A stretch of 64,000 bases of DNA from Bacteroidales bacterium (GTDB taxonomy: Bacteria > Bacteroidota > Bacteroidia > Bacteroidales > UBA932): contig JAKSKH010000005.1 of the NCBI GenBank assembly GCA_024401855.1, positions 23,581 to 87,580 on the forward strand, written 5' to 3'. Each line of letters begins with the position of its first letter. Positions within the stretch are counted from its first letter, which is position 1. A model generated the notes under the pieces. The model searched no databases and was not told the DNA's origin. It saw only the letters and a program-made list of their open reading frames with translations. Shown in pieces: positions 1-7,666 of the stretch. The position numbers and the translations under genes were made by a program.

Positions 1-892
1 TCCTGGAGTCAATGAGCATATCTGCATACTTCCTGTTTACACGGAGTTCCGGTATGGAGAATCTGGGCATCGAGAAACTCAGACGCCCTTCATTCTCCTC
101 AAGAAGGAAATCGGGGACTATCTGCTGGGCCTGATCGGCGTAATTGTCATCAATCTGCCCCCCGGGTGACGGGTTCAGCTTTACAATTCTGGCCATTGCA
201 GCCTTCAAACTGTCTTCATCAAGATCAAGTCTGGACATCAACTTCTTGAAATGCCTGTTGGAGAATTCATCAAATTCCTCACGAAGTATCCTTTCCGCAT
301 TGACTACATCTTCCGTCTGCCGGCAGCATTCAAGCTGAAGCAGCAGGCACTCGCGCAGATCCCGGGCCGCAACACCCGAAGGTTCGAACTCCTGCACCAC
401 CTTGAGCATTCTCTCGACTTCGGCGCGGTCTGTCTGGATTCCGGCCCGGAAAGCCAGATCGTCCACCAGGGAATCCAGATCCCTGCGCAGATAGCCGTCC
501 TTGTCCAGAGAACCTATGATAAACGACGCCACCTCATACTCATGCTGGTCCAGATTCCTGTACCCCAACTGATCCATAAGACTCTGTGTGAAACTCTGTC
601 TTACGGAAAAAGTGTTGTATTCAGGACGGGCGTCCTTGCCCCAGTTGTTCACGTAAAGATTATATGGCCTGATATTGCTGTTGTCCTCTTCCTGGAGTTC
701 ATCGAGAGAAACATCCCTGATATCCTCGTCCTTCCCGGTATCGGGAGAATCATCAAGTACGGGATTCTCCTCAAGTTCCGCACGGATTCTCTGCTCCAGA
801 TCCTGAACAGGCAGCTCTATGAGCTTTATTGTCTGAATCTGAAGTGGAGACAGCTTTTGCGTCTGTTTGAGTTCAAGTCCCTGTTTGATCAT
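1..892 (-). CDS. rpoN: RNA polymerase sigma-54 factor, N-terminal part (gene runs off the left edge)
   Basis: Sigma-54 directs RNA polymerase to -24/-12 promoters that need an AAA+ activator. Translating the minus strand from ATG at 892 gives an open frame of about 297 codons to the window edge. Residues 1-45 are a classic glutamine- and leucine-rich region I (LELKQTQKLSPLQIQTIKL, then an acidic ELEENPVLD segment), followed by an acidic region II (about residues 48-75) and the start of the core-binding domain with the typical EPSGVAARDLRECLLLQL stretch near residue 170. The DNA-binding domain and RpoN box lie outside the window. The start codon overlaps the stop of the upstream SPOR gene by 4 bp (ATGA), so it is probably translationally coupled. 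Identification is by recognition of the family sequence; I am confident. Confidence 0.93.
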   Translation of the reverse strand, partial: MIKQGLELKQTQKLSPLQIQTIKLIELPVQDLEQRIRAELEENPVLDDSPDTGKDEDIRDVSLDELQEEDNSNIRPYNLYVNNWGKDARPEYNTFSVRQSFTQSLMDQLGYRNLDQHEYEVASFIIGSLDKDGYLRRDLDSLVDDLAFRAGIQTDRAEVERMLKVVQEFEPSGVAARDLRECLLLQLECCRQTEDVVNAERILREEFDEFSNRHFKKLMSRLDLDEDSLKAAMARIVKLNPSPGGQIDDNYADQAQQIVPDFLLEENEGRLSFSMPRFSIPELRVNRKYADMLIDSR

Positions 893-1410
893 AAGATATC
901 CGGGCTTTCCGTTTCAGTTATCTCTACATTCCTGCGCCCGATGGAAGGATATTTGAAATACTCCCTTATGATTGTGGCGTCGGGGAATTCCCCTTTAATG
1001 GAATTCAAGACAACTTCAGCATCTATCCTTGACCTGAAATTCCCTACCGTGACCTTGAAATTGGGGCTTGCATACGATCTGTACACGGGAATGTCCGGAA
1101 ACATTGCGGAGAATTTGTCGGCAGTTGCCTGAGACACTTCCCTCGCAGTCTGGACGCTGTTGTAATAGATGCGGATCCTGAACCCGCTGTACTGTTTTCC
1201 CTCATTGGCGGAAATCTGTCTTGAGAGGGCTTCCTGCACAGTACGGGGCTGGGTCAGGGTGACTCCGGACGGCATGGATCCGCAGACATCGACGTTCACA
1301 AGACTGGAATCGACCTGGGGTTCGTATTCAAAGCTTACGGGACCTTCCTGCGCCCGGGCGCCTGCAGCACAGGCACACAATATAATGAACAAGGAAAACA
1401 ATCTTTTCAT
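889..1410 (-). CDS. Exported SPOR-domain protein
   Basis: 173 residues. Residues 1-20 are a signal peptide ending in ARA before QEG. Residues about 73-150 look like a SPOR domain (start YSGFRIRIYYNSVQTA, then a KVTVGNFRSRIDAE segment), the fold that binds denuded septal peptidoglycan. It is therefore likely a periplasmic peptidoglycan-binding protein, possibly acting at division; that role is inferred from the domain only. It is the middle gene of a three-gene minus-strand unit, overlapping the lipoprotein gene upstream by 4 bp and rpoN downstream by 4 bp. The region between the signal peptide and SPOR domain is about 50 residues and has no recognisable domain. Confidence 0.8.
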   Translation of the reverse strand: MKRLFSLFIILCACAAGARAQEGPVSFEYEPQVDSSLVNVDVCGSMPSGVTLTQPRTVQEALSRQISANEGKQYSGFRIRIYYNSVQTAREVSQATADKFSAMFPDIPVYRSYASPNFKVTVGNFRSRIDAEVVLNSIKGEFPDATIIREYFKYPSIGRRNVEITETESPDIL

Positions 1411-1868
1411 TTGCGAAGAATTTTGCTCAACGGAATGTCTTTCATTTCAACTTTCCTGCCAGATCCGCCACGTTTTGACAGAATTCCGGAAAAATCCACA
1501 GTGACATCATCTGCATTGAACTTGCTGTCAAAAGATTGCAGCAAGTCAAAAACATTGAAGCCACTGGCAATTTCTCCATATACGGGAACAGTATAGACAT
1601 CTTCACACTTCCCTGAAACTGACAGCATGTCCGCACTGAGTGACATAAGCGGAACTCCGTTCAACCTTGCGGTCCCTCTCATCTCCCTGACTTCAAAGGA
1701 TGACCGGGGATTATTGATTCCCACCTGCACGACGACCTCAACGGAAGCGAAACCCTGAGGCTTGACGGAAGATATGCGGAATGACGTGAATTCAAGTTCC
1801 GGTGTCTTGGAACAGCCTCCCAGAAAAAGCGGGAACAAGAGCAGCAGCAAGGCAATATATCTTCTCAT
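1407..1868 (-). CDS. LEA-like (water-stress/hypersensitive-response type) lipoprotein
   Basis: 153 residues from the chosen ATG at 1868. A longer frame from 1889 is possible, but it would begin upstream of the expected transcription start given the -7 element at 1887-1894, so I prefer 1868. The N-terminus MRRYIALLL is followed by a lipobox LGGC with the lipid cysteine at residue 19. The body (about residues 25-150) shows the LEA_2/LEA14-like beta-sandwich pattern: IGINNP-like VGINNPRSSFEV, then the RLNGVPLMSL segment. Function of such bacterial lipoproteins is not known. It is the first gene of the unit leading to the SPOR gene and rpoN. Confidence 0.7.
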   Translation of the reverse strand: MRRYIALLLLLFPLFLGGCSKTPELEFTSFRISSVKPQGFASVEVVVQVGINNPRSSFEVREMRGTARLNGVPLMSLSADMLSVSGKCEDVYTVPVYGEIASGFNVFDLLQSFDSKFNADDVTVDFSGILSKRGGSGRKVEMKDIPLSKILRK

Positions 1869-1886
1869 ATGACGGACATTAAAACA

Positions 1887-1894
1887 CAAATATA
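1887..1894 (-). promoter_or_regulatory. Bacteroidota -7 promoter element for the lipoprotein-SPOR-rpoN unit
   Basis: The minus strand reads TATATTTG, matching the Bacteroidota -7 consensus TANNTTTG. Transcription would start near 1880, leaving a leader of about 12 nt before the ATG at 1868. I see no good TTTG at the -33 position. Confidence 0.5.
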
Positions 1895-1907
1895 AGAAAT
1901 TTCTCTC

Positions 1908-1915
1908 TATCTTTG
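1908..1915 (+). promoter_or_regulatory. Bacteroidota -7 promoter element for miaB
   Basis: TATCTTTG matches TANNTTTG. It ends only 8 bp before the miaB ATG at 1924, so the transcript would start at or within a few bases of the start codon. No clear -33 TTTG is present. The element lies back to back with the one at 1887-1894. Confidence 0.5.
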
Positions 1916-1923
1916 CCTTTGCT

Positions 1924-3225
1924 ATGAAGAAGGTTTATATTGAGACTTACGGCTGTCAGATGAACGTGGCCGACACCGAAGTCATTTTTTCCATATTATC
2001 GGAACACGGCTACGAAAGGACCCTGAGCATTGAAGAGGCGGATGTCATCATGGCCAACACCTGTTCCGTGAGGGACAATGCGGAACAGAGGATAAAAGGA
2101 CGCATCGAACAGTTCAATCTGCAGCGCAGGACAAGGAAAGTGACGGTGGGCATACTTGGATGCATGGCTGAACGCATGAAAGAGGAGATACTGCAGACAG
2201 GAAAGGTTGACGTTGTCGCAGGTCCCGATTCATACAGGAATCTTCCCGCCATGCTTGAAGCGGCCGCAGAGGGAAAACCACAGATTAACGTAACACTTTC
2301 CAGGGAAGAGACATACGCAGAGATTTCCCCCATCCGAACAGACAAGAACGGGGTATCGGCGTTCATTTCCATAATGCGCGGATGCAACAACGTCTGCTCC
2401 TACTGCGTGGTTCCCTTCACACGTGGGGCGGAAAGGAGCAGAAACTGGCGCAGCATTGTCCGGGAGGCCTGCGAATGCAGTACCGGCTGGTATAAGGAGA
2501 TAACTCTTCTTGGCCAGAACGTGGACTCCTATTGCGATGGAGATGTAACTTTCGCAAAACTGCTTGCCATTGTTGCAGAGGCTGTTCCCCGGATGCGGAT
2601 ACGCTTCTCCACTTCCAATCCGCAGGACATCTCCGACGAGGTTCTCACCACGATGGCCGACCACCCCAACATCTGCAGGCACATACACCTTCCCGTTCAG
2701 TCAGGTTCCAACAGAATGCTCGAGAAGATGAGAAGGAGATACACCAGGGAATGGTATCTTGCAAGAGTGGACAGAATAAGGGAGATATTGCCCGACTGTG
2801 CAATCACAACCGATGTCATCGCCGGATTCTGTTCGGAAACGGAGGAAGACCATATGGAAACGCTCAGCCTTTTCAGGGAAGTAGGGTTCGATGCCGCGTA
2901 TATGTTCTACTATTCAGAAAGACCCGGGACGCTTGCCGCCAGGAAATTCAAGGATGACGTTCCGATAGAGGTGAAGACAAGACGCCTGGAAGAGATCATA
3001 GCGCTTCAGAACAGGCTGTCCCTGGAAAGCAACAGAAAAGACATCGGAAAGCGTTTTGAGGTTCTTGTAGAGGGCGTCTCCAGGAAAAGCGACACCGAGC
3101 TTTGCGGAAGAAACAGCCAGAACAAGATGTGCGTATGGGCGGATACGGCACACAGGGCCGGAGACACGGTTGAGGTGGAAGTATGCGACTGCACACAGGC
3201 CACACTTCTGTGCAGGCTCATTTAA
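1924..3225 (+). CDS. miaB: tRNA-2-methylthio-N6-dimethylallyladenosine synthase
   Basis: 433 residues. This radical-SAM enzyme methylthiolates i6A37 of tRNAs that read UNN codons. The three N-terminal cysteines for the auxiliary 4Fe-4S cluster are at residues 11 (TYGCQMN), 47 (ANTCSVR) and 80 (LGCMAER); the radical-SAM CxxxCxxC motif is at 154, 158 and 161 (GCNNVCSYC) and is followed by VPFTRGAERSR, typical of MiaB rather than MtaB or RimO. A TRAM domain fills the last 60 residues. It stands alone on the plus strand, divergent from the lipoprotein gene, and its end overlaps the end of convergent radC by 8 bp. Confidence 0.96.
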   Translation: MKKVYIETYGCQMNVADTEVIFSILSEHGYERTLSIEEADVIMANTCSVRDNAEQRIKGRIEQFNLQRRTRKVTVGILGCMAERMKEEILQTGKVDVVAGPDSYRNLPAMLEAAAEGKPQINVTLSREETYAEISPIRTDKNGVSAFISIMRGCNNVCSYCVVPFTRGAERSRNWRSIVREACECSTGWYKEITLLGQNVDSYCDGDVTFAKLLAIVAEAVPRMRIRFSTSNPQDISDEVLTTMADHPNICRHIHLPVQSGSNRMLEKMRRRYTREWYLARVDRIREILPDCAITTDVIAGFCSETEEDHMETLSLFREVGFDAAYMFYYSERPGTLAARKFKDDVPIEVKTRRLEEIIALQNRLSLESNRKDIGKRFEVLVEGVSRKSDTELCGRNSQNKMCVWADTAHRAGDTVEVEVCDCTQATLLCRLI

Positions 3226-3904
3226 AGTACATTCTGGAATCCGAAAAGGAATAGAAAGAGTCGTCGGCAACTACAATGTGATCGATCAGAGATATCTGGA
3301 CCGCATTGCACGCTGTATGGAGACTGTCTGTCTGGCGGATGTCGGCCTCGCTGGGATTGGGATCGCCACCGGGATGGTTGTGCATCAGGATTATACCGGA
3401 TGCGGCCTTGTCCAGAGACATTCTCACAATCCTGTTCACATCGATGACGGTTGAGTTTCCGCCTCCTGACGAAATACGGGATCTTGACGTGGGGTAATTG
3501 TGTGAATTCAGAAAAAGCACCCAACACTCTTCGTGGTCTATTCCCTTGAATACCGGGCGCATCATGTCATAAGCCATTCTTGCTGAAACCAACGGCTTGC
3601 GGGATGTAACATAATCTTCATTATAGAAACGCCGCCCCAACTCCAGAGCCGCCTGTATCGTGACAGCCTTGCACTCCCCTATTCCCTTTATGCGCCTGAG
3701 CCTGTCTGCAGACATGCGGAAAAGCTGAGACAAACTCCCATCAGCTTCTGCAAGCAGTCTGCGCGCAAGTTCGACCACACTCTCTCCGGAATTACCGGTA
3801 CGGAGCAGGATGGCAAGAAGCTCCGAATCACTCAAAGCCCCGGGGCCCAGGGAGGCCATCCTGAATCTGGGCCTCTCACCCTCACTCATATCCTTTATTT
3901 TCAT
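3218..3904 (-). CDS. radC: RadC family protein (JAB/MPN-type metalloprotein)
   Basis: 228 residues from the ATG at 3904; an upstream start at 3937 would add 11 residues, but the conserved family N-terminus (MKIKDMSEGERPR) begins here. Residues 1-90 hold the UPF0758 helical part with a helix-hairpin-helix-like RIKGIGECKA segment; residues 100-228 are the MPN domain with the JAMM metal-binding signature HNHPGGDPNPSEAD. The name RadC is historical: a role in DNA repair is not established, and the biochemical function is unknown. It converges on miaB and lies 69 bp downstream of the carboxyltransferase stop on the same strand. Confidence 0.92.
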   Translation of the reverse strand: MKIKDMSEGERPRFRMASLGPGALSDSELLAILLRTGNSGESVVELARRLLAEADGSLSQLFRMSADRLRRIKGIGECKAVTIQAALELGRRFYNEDYVTSRKPLVSARMAYDMMRPVFKGIDHEECWVLFLNSHNYPTSRSRISSGGGNSTVIDVNRIVRMSLDKAASGIILMHNHPGGDPNPSEADIRQTDSLHTACNAVQISLIDHIVVADDSFYSFSDSRMYFK

Positions 3905-3973
3905 AGTGAGGGCAAGTATACCGAAAGAAAACGTCAAAAACTTACGGAAATATCTTTGACGCTGAAAAGATAC

Positions 3974-5755
3974 CTATTCGATGAAGGCAACTATCTCTCC
4001 TTTGACCACATCCTTTCCCTGCCCGGCCGGAACGGCCACAATCCTGCCATCAGCAGCGGGAACGATTTCCTCCATGCCATAATATGTCTGGACATACCCG
4101 CAAGGCTTTCCGGCCTCAACCTTAGTCCCGACCACAGGAGCCTTTGAATCATCTTCGACATCAATCTGCCACAGAAGCTTTCCCTTTACAGGCACCTGCA
4201 CCGGCAAAGCCTTGGGATGAGACTTGACGATGGTGTCGATATCATACTCGGGCATCTCCACAACAGGACGTTTGATGACAACGGGTGCGCCGGCCTTTGC
4301 CCTGAGTTCCTCCAGTTCCTTGTTGAAACGGTCCTTTGCCACTCCGGACTTATAGTCCCTGTACTGGCGCTCATGCATGGCGAATTCGAAAAGTTCCTCG
4401 TCATCCTGGCCGAAATCCCATCCCTCATCCTTCATCATCTGACGGAAACGGGGAAGCTCATCGGGATAGTTGTCCTGAGGGTTTTCGGTATGGAATTCAA
4501 GTCCCTTCTCCTTTGCAAGCTCCACAATTTCAGGAGCGAGGCTGCCCGGAAGGTTACCCATCTTTCCCTGGATCATTCCCCAGGTATCCTTGTCTATGGT
4601 GCTGAACCTGGGCTTGTCCTGAGCCATCGCAAGCAGGTTCATGAGGGCTGTATTCTTGGTATACTGACTGAAAGGCGTGACAAGAGGCGGATATCCAAGA
4701 CGGGGCCATACATACTCAACTTCGTTGAAGAGCTTGACCATGAGTGTATCGAGACTGCTCTCCGGCTTTCCGGTAGCCCGCTCTGAAGCATTGATTGCCG
4801 CCTTGAAGCCCTTGAGGTCCGCCATCATGGACCCCATCATTCCACCGGGAAGTCCGCATCCGACAAGGAGCGACGTCATCTTGGAATTGGAGTCGTTGAT
4901 CCAATACCCAAGGAAGTCATCGATGAACTCCTGGGTGAGCGCCCGGACATGCATGTAAGCATCGATGTTCACATCCTTTACAAGAAAACCGTCAGCCTTG
5001 AGCATCTGCTGGATGGTAATCACATCGGGATGAACCTTACCCCAGGAAAGCGGTTCTACCGCCACGTCGAGGTAATCCGCACCTGCACGGGCTACTTCAA
5101 GCATTGAAGCGGGGGAGAATCCCGGACCGCAATGCCCATGATATTGAACTCCTATGTGAGGATATTTCTTCTTTATCTGATAGGTCAGCCGGGCGAGGTC
5201 GGTGGGTCTTCCTATTCCCGCCATATCCTTGAGGCAGATTTCGTCAGCACCATACTCCACGAGATGGTCCACGATATCCAGATAGTAATCCACAGTATGC
5301 ACGGGAGAGTGCGTGATGGAAAGAGCAGTCTGCGATATCATTCCCGCCTTCTTTGCATATTCCACGCTCAACTTGAGGTTGCGGTGGTCATTAAGCCCGC
5401 AGAAAGAACGTGAAATATCTGTTCCCTGGGCTTTCTTGACCTTGAACATAAGTTCACGCACATCCGCCGGAACAGGATTCATCCTGAGTCCGTTCAGGCC
5501 ACGTTCAAGCATATGTGTCTGAATTCCGGCCTTGTGAAAAGGCGCAGTCCATCTGCGTACGGAAACATTGGGGTTCTCACCATACAGGAGATTTACCTGC
5601 TCGAAAGCTCCTCCATTGGTTTCAACACGGTCAAAACAACCCATGTCGATGATGGCGGGCGCCACCCTTACAAGTTGGTCAACACGGGGCTGATACTTGC
5701 CCGAAGACTGCCACATATCTCTGTAAACGAGAGAGAATTTTATTTCTTTTGCCAT
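3974..5755 (-). CDS. Pyruvate/oxaloacetate carboxyltransferase subunit (PycB/OadA type) with a carrier domain lacking the biotin lysine
   Basis: 593 residues. Residues 1-300 form the HMGL-like TIM barrel of biotin-dependent carboxyltransferases: YRDMWQSSGK supplies the metal and substrate residues, ICLKDMAGIG carries the carboxylated lysine, and YHGHCGPG the two metal-binding histidines. Residues 300-480 match the conserved carboxylase domain. The last 75 residues have the biotinyl/lipoyl fold, but the biotinylation site, normally AMKM, reads YYGMEEI, so there is no lysine to biotinylate. A separate carrier protein would be needed. It may act in pyruvate carboxylation, oxaloacetate decarboxylation or methylmalonyl/propionyl transfer; sequence alone does not decide. 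It has its own promoter and no partner subunits beside it. Confidence 0.85.
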   Translation of the reverse strand: MAKEIKFSLVYRDMWQSSGKYQPRVDQLVRVAPAIIDMGCFDRVETNGGAFEQVNLLYGENPNVSVRRWTAPFHKAGIQTHMLERGLNGLRMNPVPADVRELMFKVKKAQGTDISRSFCGLNDHRNLKLSVEYAKKAGMISQTALSITHSPVHTVDYYLDIVDHLVEYGADEICLKDMAGIGRPTDLARLTYQIKKKYPHIGVQYHGHCGPGFSPASMLEVARAGADYLDVAVEPLSWGKVHPDVITIQQMLKADGFLVKDVNIDAYMHVRALTQEFIDDFLGYWINDSNSKMTSLLVGCGLPGGMMGSMMADLKGFKAAINASERATGKPESSLDTLMVKLFNEVEYVWPRLGYPPLVTPFSQYTKNTALMNLLAMAQDKPRFSTIDKDTWGMIQGKMGNLPGSLAPEIVELAKEKGLEFHTENPQDNYPDELPRFRQMMKDEGWDFGQDDEELFEFAMHERQYRDYKSGVAKDRFNKELEELRAKAGAPVVIKRPVVEMPEYDIDTIVKSHPKALPVQVPVKGKLLWQIDVEDDSKAPVVGTKVEAGKPCGYVQTYYGMEEIVPAADGRIVAVPAGQGKDVVKGEIVAFIE

Positions 5756-5777
5756 TTGTTCTTCGATTTACGTCACA

Positions 5778-5785
5778 CAAATATA
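5778..5785 (-). promoter_or_regulatory. -7 promoter element for the carboxyltransferase gene
   Basis: The minus strand reads TATATTTG (TANNTTTG consensus). A TTTG on the minus strand at 5809-5812 is 23 nt upstream, slightly farther than the usual 19-21. Predicted leader about 16 nt to the ATG at 5755. Confidence 0.5.
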
Positions 5786-5804
5786 CTCAATTTTCCATAC
5801 GGCT

Positions 5805-5835
5805 CTTGCAAAGTTTAAATTATTTCGTACCTTTG
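5805..5835 (+). promoter_or_regulatory. Promoter of tRNA-His
   Basis: CTTG (5805-5808), 19 nt spacer, then TACCTTTG (5828-5835): a good match to the Bacteroidota TTTG/TANNTTTG pair. Transcription should begin near 5842, about 11 nt before the mature tRNA. Confidence 0.65.
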
Positions 5836-5852
5836 CAACCTCTTACTGACAC

Positions 5853-5929
5853 GGTGCGATTAGTTCAGTTGGTAGAGCACCAGATTGTGGTTCTGGGTGT
5901 CGTGGGTTCGAGCCCCACATCGCACCCCA
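5853..5929 (+). tRNA. tRNA-His (anticodon GTG)
   Basis: Full cloverleaf by eye. The acceptor stem is GTGCGAT (5854-5860) with ATCGCAC (5919-5925); the D stem is GTTC/GAGC; the anticodon stem CCAGA/TCTGG encloses the loop TTGTGGT with anticodon GTG at 5887-5889; the T stem is GTGGG/CCCAC with a TTCGAGC loop. The extra G at 5853 is the genome-encoded G-1 that pairs with discriminator C at 5926, the identity element of histidine tRNAs. CCA is encoded (5927-5929). Confidence 0.97.
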
Positions 5930-5937
5930 AGGTTTTT

Positions 5938-5968
5938 GAGGACAGTTTTCAAGGCTGTCCTCATTTTT
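5938..5968. terminator. Intrinsic terminator after tRNA-His, possibly bidirectional
   Basis: An 8-bp perfect stem GAGGACAG (5938-5945) / CTGTCCTC (5955-5962) with a 9-nt loop is followed by ATTTTTTATT on the plus strand. On the minus strand the stem is followed by a shorter run (CAAAAACC), so termination of the nitroreductase operon by the same hairpin is plausible but weaker. Confidence 0.75.
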
Positions 5969-6444
5969 TATTGCTTCTCGTACCCAAGCGCAAGCACGCA
6001 GAGAACTTTCATATTATCCTTTATTCCAAGCAATTCCCTTAGATAATCTTCAGCCATCCCCTTTGAGCTGTCGGTTTTGCTGCGCGGCCGGCCATTGACG
6101 TGAACCCAGCAGCTGCCAAGACCTTTGTCAACTGCAGAAAGCATAAGGAACGTGGTGGATATGGCGGCATTGTCGACCCAGAGATCAGTCTTTTCAGGAT
6201 CGCCCAGCACCACGATGGCCGCCGCCGCATCCTTCAGGAAGGACGAGCCGGACTCTCTCATCTGGGAAACGGCCTCCAGAAGCGACTTGTCATCAATAAT
6301 CATGAAACCCGTGCTGCGGGTGTTCTTGGAAGAGGGAGCCGACATGGCCTCCATTATCATTTCATCTATTATTCCGCGTTCAACCGGCTTGTCGGTGAAC
6401 TTGCGTACGCTGTGCCTCAGGGCAACAATATCCTTGAATTCCAT
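5968..6444 (-). CDS. Nitroreductase-family FMN-dependent oxidoreductase
   Basis: 158 residues, a compact member of the NfsA/FrxA-like superfamily. The N-terminus carries the FMN-phosphate motif RHSVRKFTDKPV (R10, S12, R14); the middle has the typical PSSKNTRSTGFMII segment, and the C-terminal CVLALGY segment matches the family. The enzyme reduces an unknown substrate with NAD(P)H. It is the last gene of the long minus-strand run from 15571 and follows pncB by 1 bp, so it is probably co-transcribed with an NAD-salvage gene. The substrate cannot be named from the sequence. Confidence 0.85.
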   Translation of the reverse strand: MEFKDIVALRHSVRKFTDKPVERGIIDEMIMEAMSAPSSKNTRSTGFMIIDDKSLLEAVSQMRESGSSFLKDAAAAIVVLGDPEKTDLWVDNAAISTTFLMLSAVDKGLGSCWVHVNGRPRSKTDSSKGMAEDYLRELLGIKDNMKVLCVLALGYEKQ

Positions 6445-6445
6445 A

Positions 6446-7642
6446 CTATCCTAATAATTTCAATAAATATCTGCATTTTTCCTCATTGCCGAGCGTTTTT
6501 GTGGTATTGCAGGAAAGTTTGACGCAATCGTGCCACTCACGGCGTTCGGTGATGCGTCCGCGCGTCAGTTTCAATACTATGTTCATAGGGTCACAGCCCG
6601 TTACGTCACAAGTCAGGAACGTACCCACACCATATGAATCCAGAACCCTTCCGTTCACGTATTCATGTATCTTTATGGCCTTGTCTATGTCCAGGCCGTT
6701 GCTGTAGCATACCTGCTTTGTGGCGGGATCTATCCCGAGATCCTCGTATTTTGCAATAATCCTGTCCGTCTGCTCAAATTCGTCCCCGCTGTCGACGCGG
6801 AGCCCCTTGTACATCATGGCCATTCTTTTGGACAGGTTCCCGAAGAATACCTTGTCTCCGAAACAGTCATACAGGTAGATACCGTTATCACCATCGAAGA
6901 CATCGCTGAACTTCTTCATCACATTGAAATTGCACTCGAAAAGACCGCTTACGTTCTCCTCGAAGCTGATGAGCTGATGAGACATCGTCCCCAGTGGAAC
7001 GAGGTCGTATTTCATAGCCAGCCAGACATTGCTCGTACCAGTGAAGCGTCCGGGCCAGTCTGTCCGGGACTCCCACACCTCCTTCATCACCCGGATTACC
7101 ATGTCGTGGTGGGCGAAGCTCATTCTACGGCGCGTCCCCATATCACCCAGGACAAGGCCGCCGCCGAAAATCCGCTCGGCCTTGGCACGGGCGCGTTCCT
7201 CCTCCAGTGCCTCATCATACCTGTCAATATCTCCGCGAAGCCTGTGCATAAGCTCACTTATACAGGACAGTACAGGCATTTCCCACATGATGGCGGAAAA
7301 CCATTTGCCTTTCACGGTGATGGCAAGACAACCCTCCTCATCCTGCGAAACGCTCACTTCTCCGGGATTGAACCTGTAGCCTTTCAGGAATGTAAAATAC
7401 CATTTGGGAAGGAACTGGCATTTTCTTTCCATAAAGGCAATCTCCTCATCGGTAACAGCCACTTCCCTCATGTACCTTATCTGCTCCATCAGAAGAGCGG
7501 CGAAGCCCTCGGGATATTTCTGGCGGTTACGGTCAAAGAAGGTGTATTCCACTTCCGCCCTGGGATATGTCTCGAGAATGTAGTACTGGCAGGTGAAAGT
7601 GTACAGGTCGTTGTCTGTGAAATGCTTTATTATCGCTTCCAT
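6446..7642 (-). CDS. pncB: Nicotinate phosphoribosyltransferase
   Basis: 398 residues, normal length. PncB makes nicotinate mononucleotide from nicotinate and PRPP, the first step of the Preiss-Handler NAD route. Recognisable family segments are the N-terminal NDLYTFTCQYYIL, the FGTRRR-like MGTRRRMSFAHHDMVI near residue 170, GTSNVWLAMKYDLVPLGTMSHQ with the phosphorylatable histidine region near residue 220, and VDSGDEFEQ plus SNGLDIDKA in the C-terminal half. It sits 24 bp downstream of a Gfo/Idh gene and 1 bp upstream of the nitroreductase, apparently in the same operon as NAD-dependent sugar dehydrogenases. Confidence 0.95.
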   Translation of the reverse strand: MEAIIKHFTDNDLYTFTCQYYILETYPRAEVEYTFFDRNRQKYPEGFAALLMEQIRYMREVAVTDEEIAFMERKCQFLPKWYFTFLKGYRFNPGEVSVSQDEEGCLAITVKGKWFSAIMWEMPVLSCISELMHRLRGDIDRYDEALEEERARAKAERIFGGGLVLGDMGTRRRMSFAHHDMVIRVMKEVWESRTDWPGRFTGTSNVWLAMKYDLVPLGTMSHQLISFEENVSGLFECNFNVMKKFSDVFDGDNGIYLYDCFGDKVFFGNLSKRMAMMYKGLRVDSGDEFEQTDRIIAKYEDLGIDPATKQVCYSNGLDIDKAIKIHEYVNGRVLDSYGVGTFLTCDVTGCDPMNIVLKLTRGRITERREWHDCVKLSCNTTKTLGNEEKCRYLLKLLG

Positions 7643-7666
7643 ACTGATGCGCGGATATAATGCAGA

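Noticed and set aside
251-1132. Long plus-strand open frame (293 codons)
   Set aside because: It is antisense to rpoN and the SPOR gene, both clearly coding on the minus strand, and matches no protein I know.
3951-3958. TATCTTTG on the plus strand between radC and the carboxyltransferase gene
   Set aside because: It points into the antisense of the carboxyltransferase gene, has no -33 box and no gene downstream.
6665-7660. Plus-strand open frame of 331 codons
   Set aside because: Antisense to pncB, whose conserved motifs are unmistakable.
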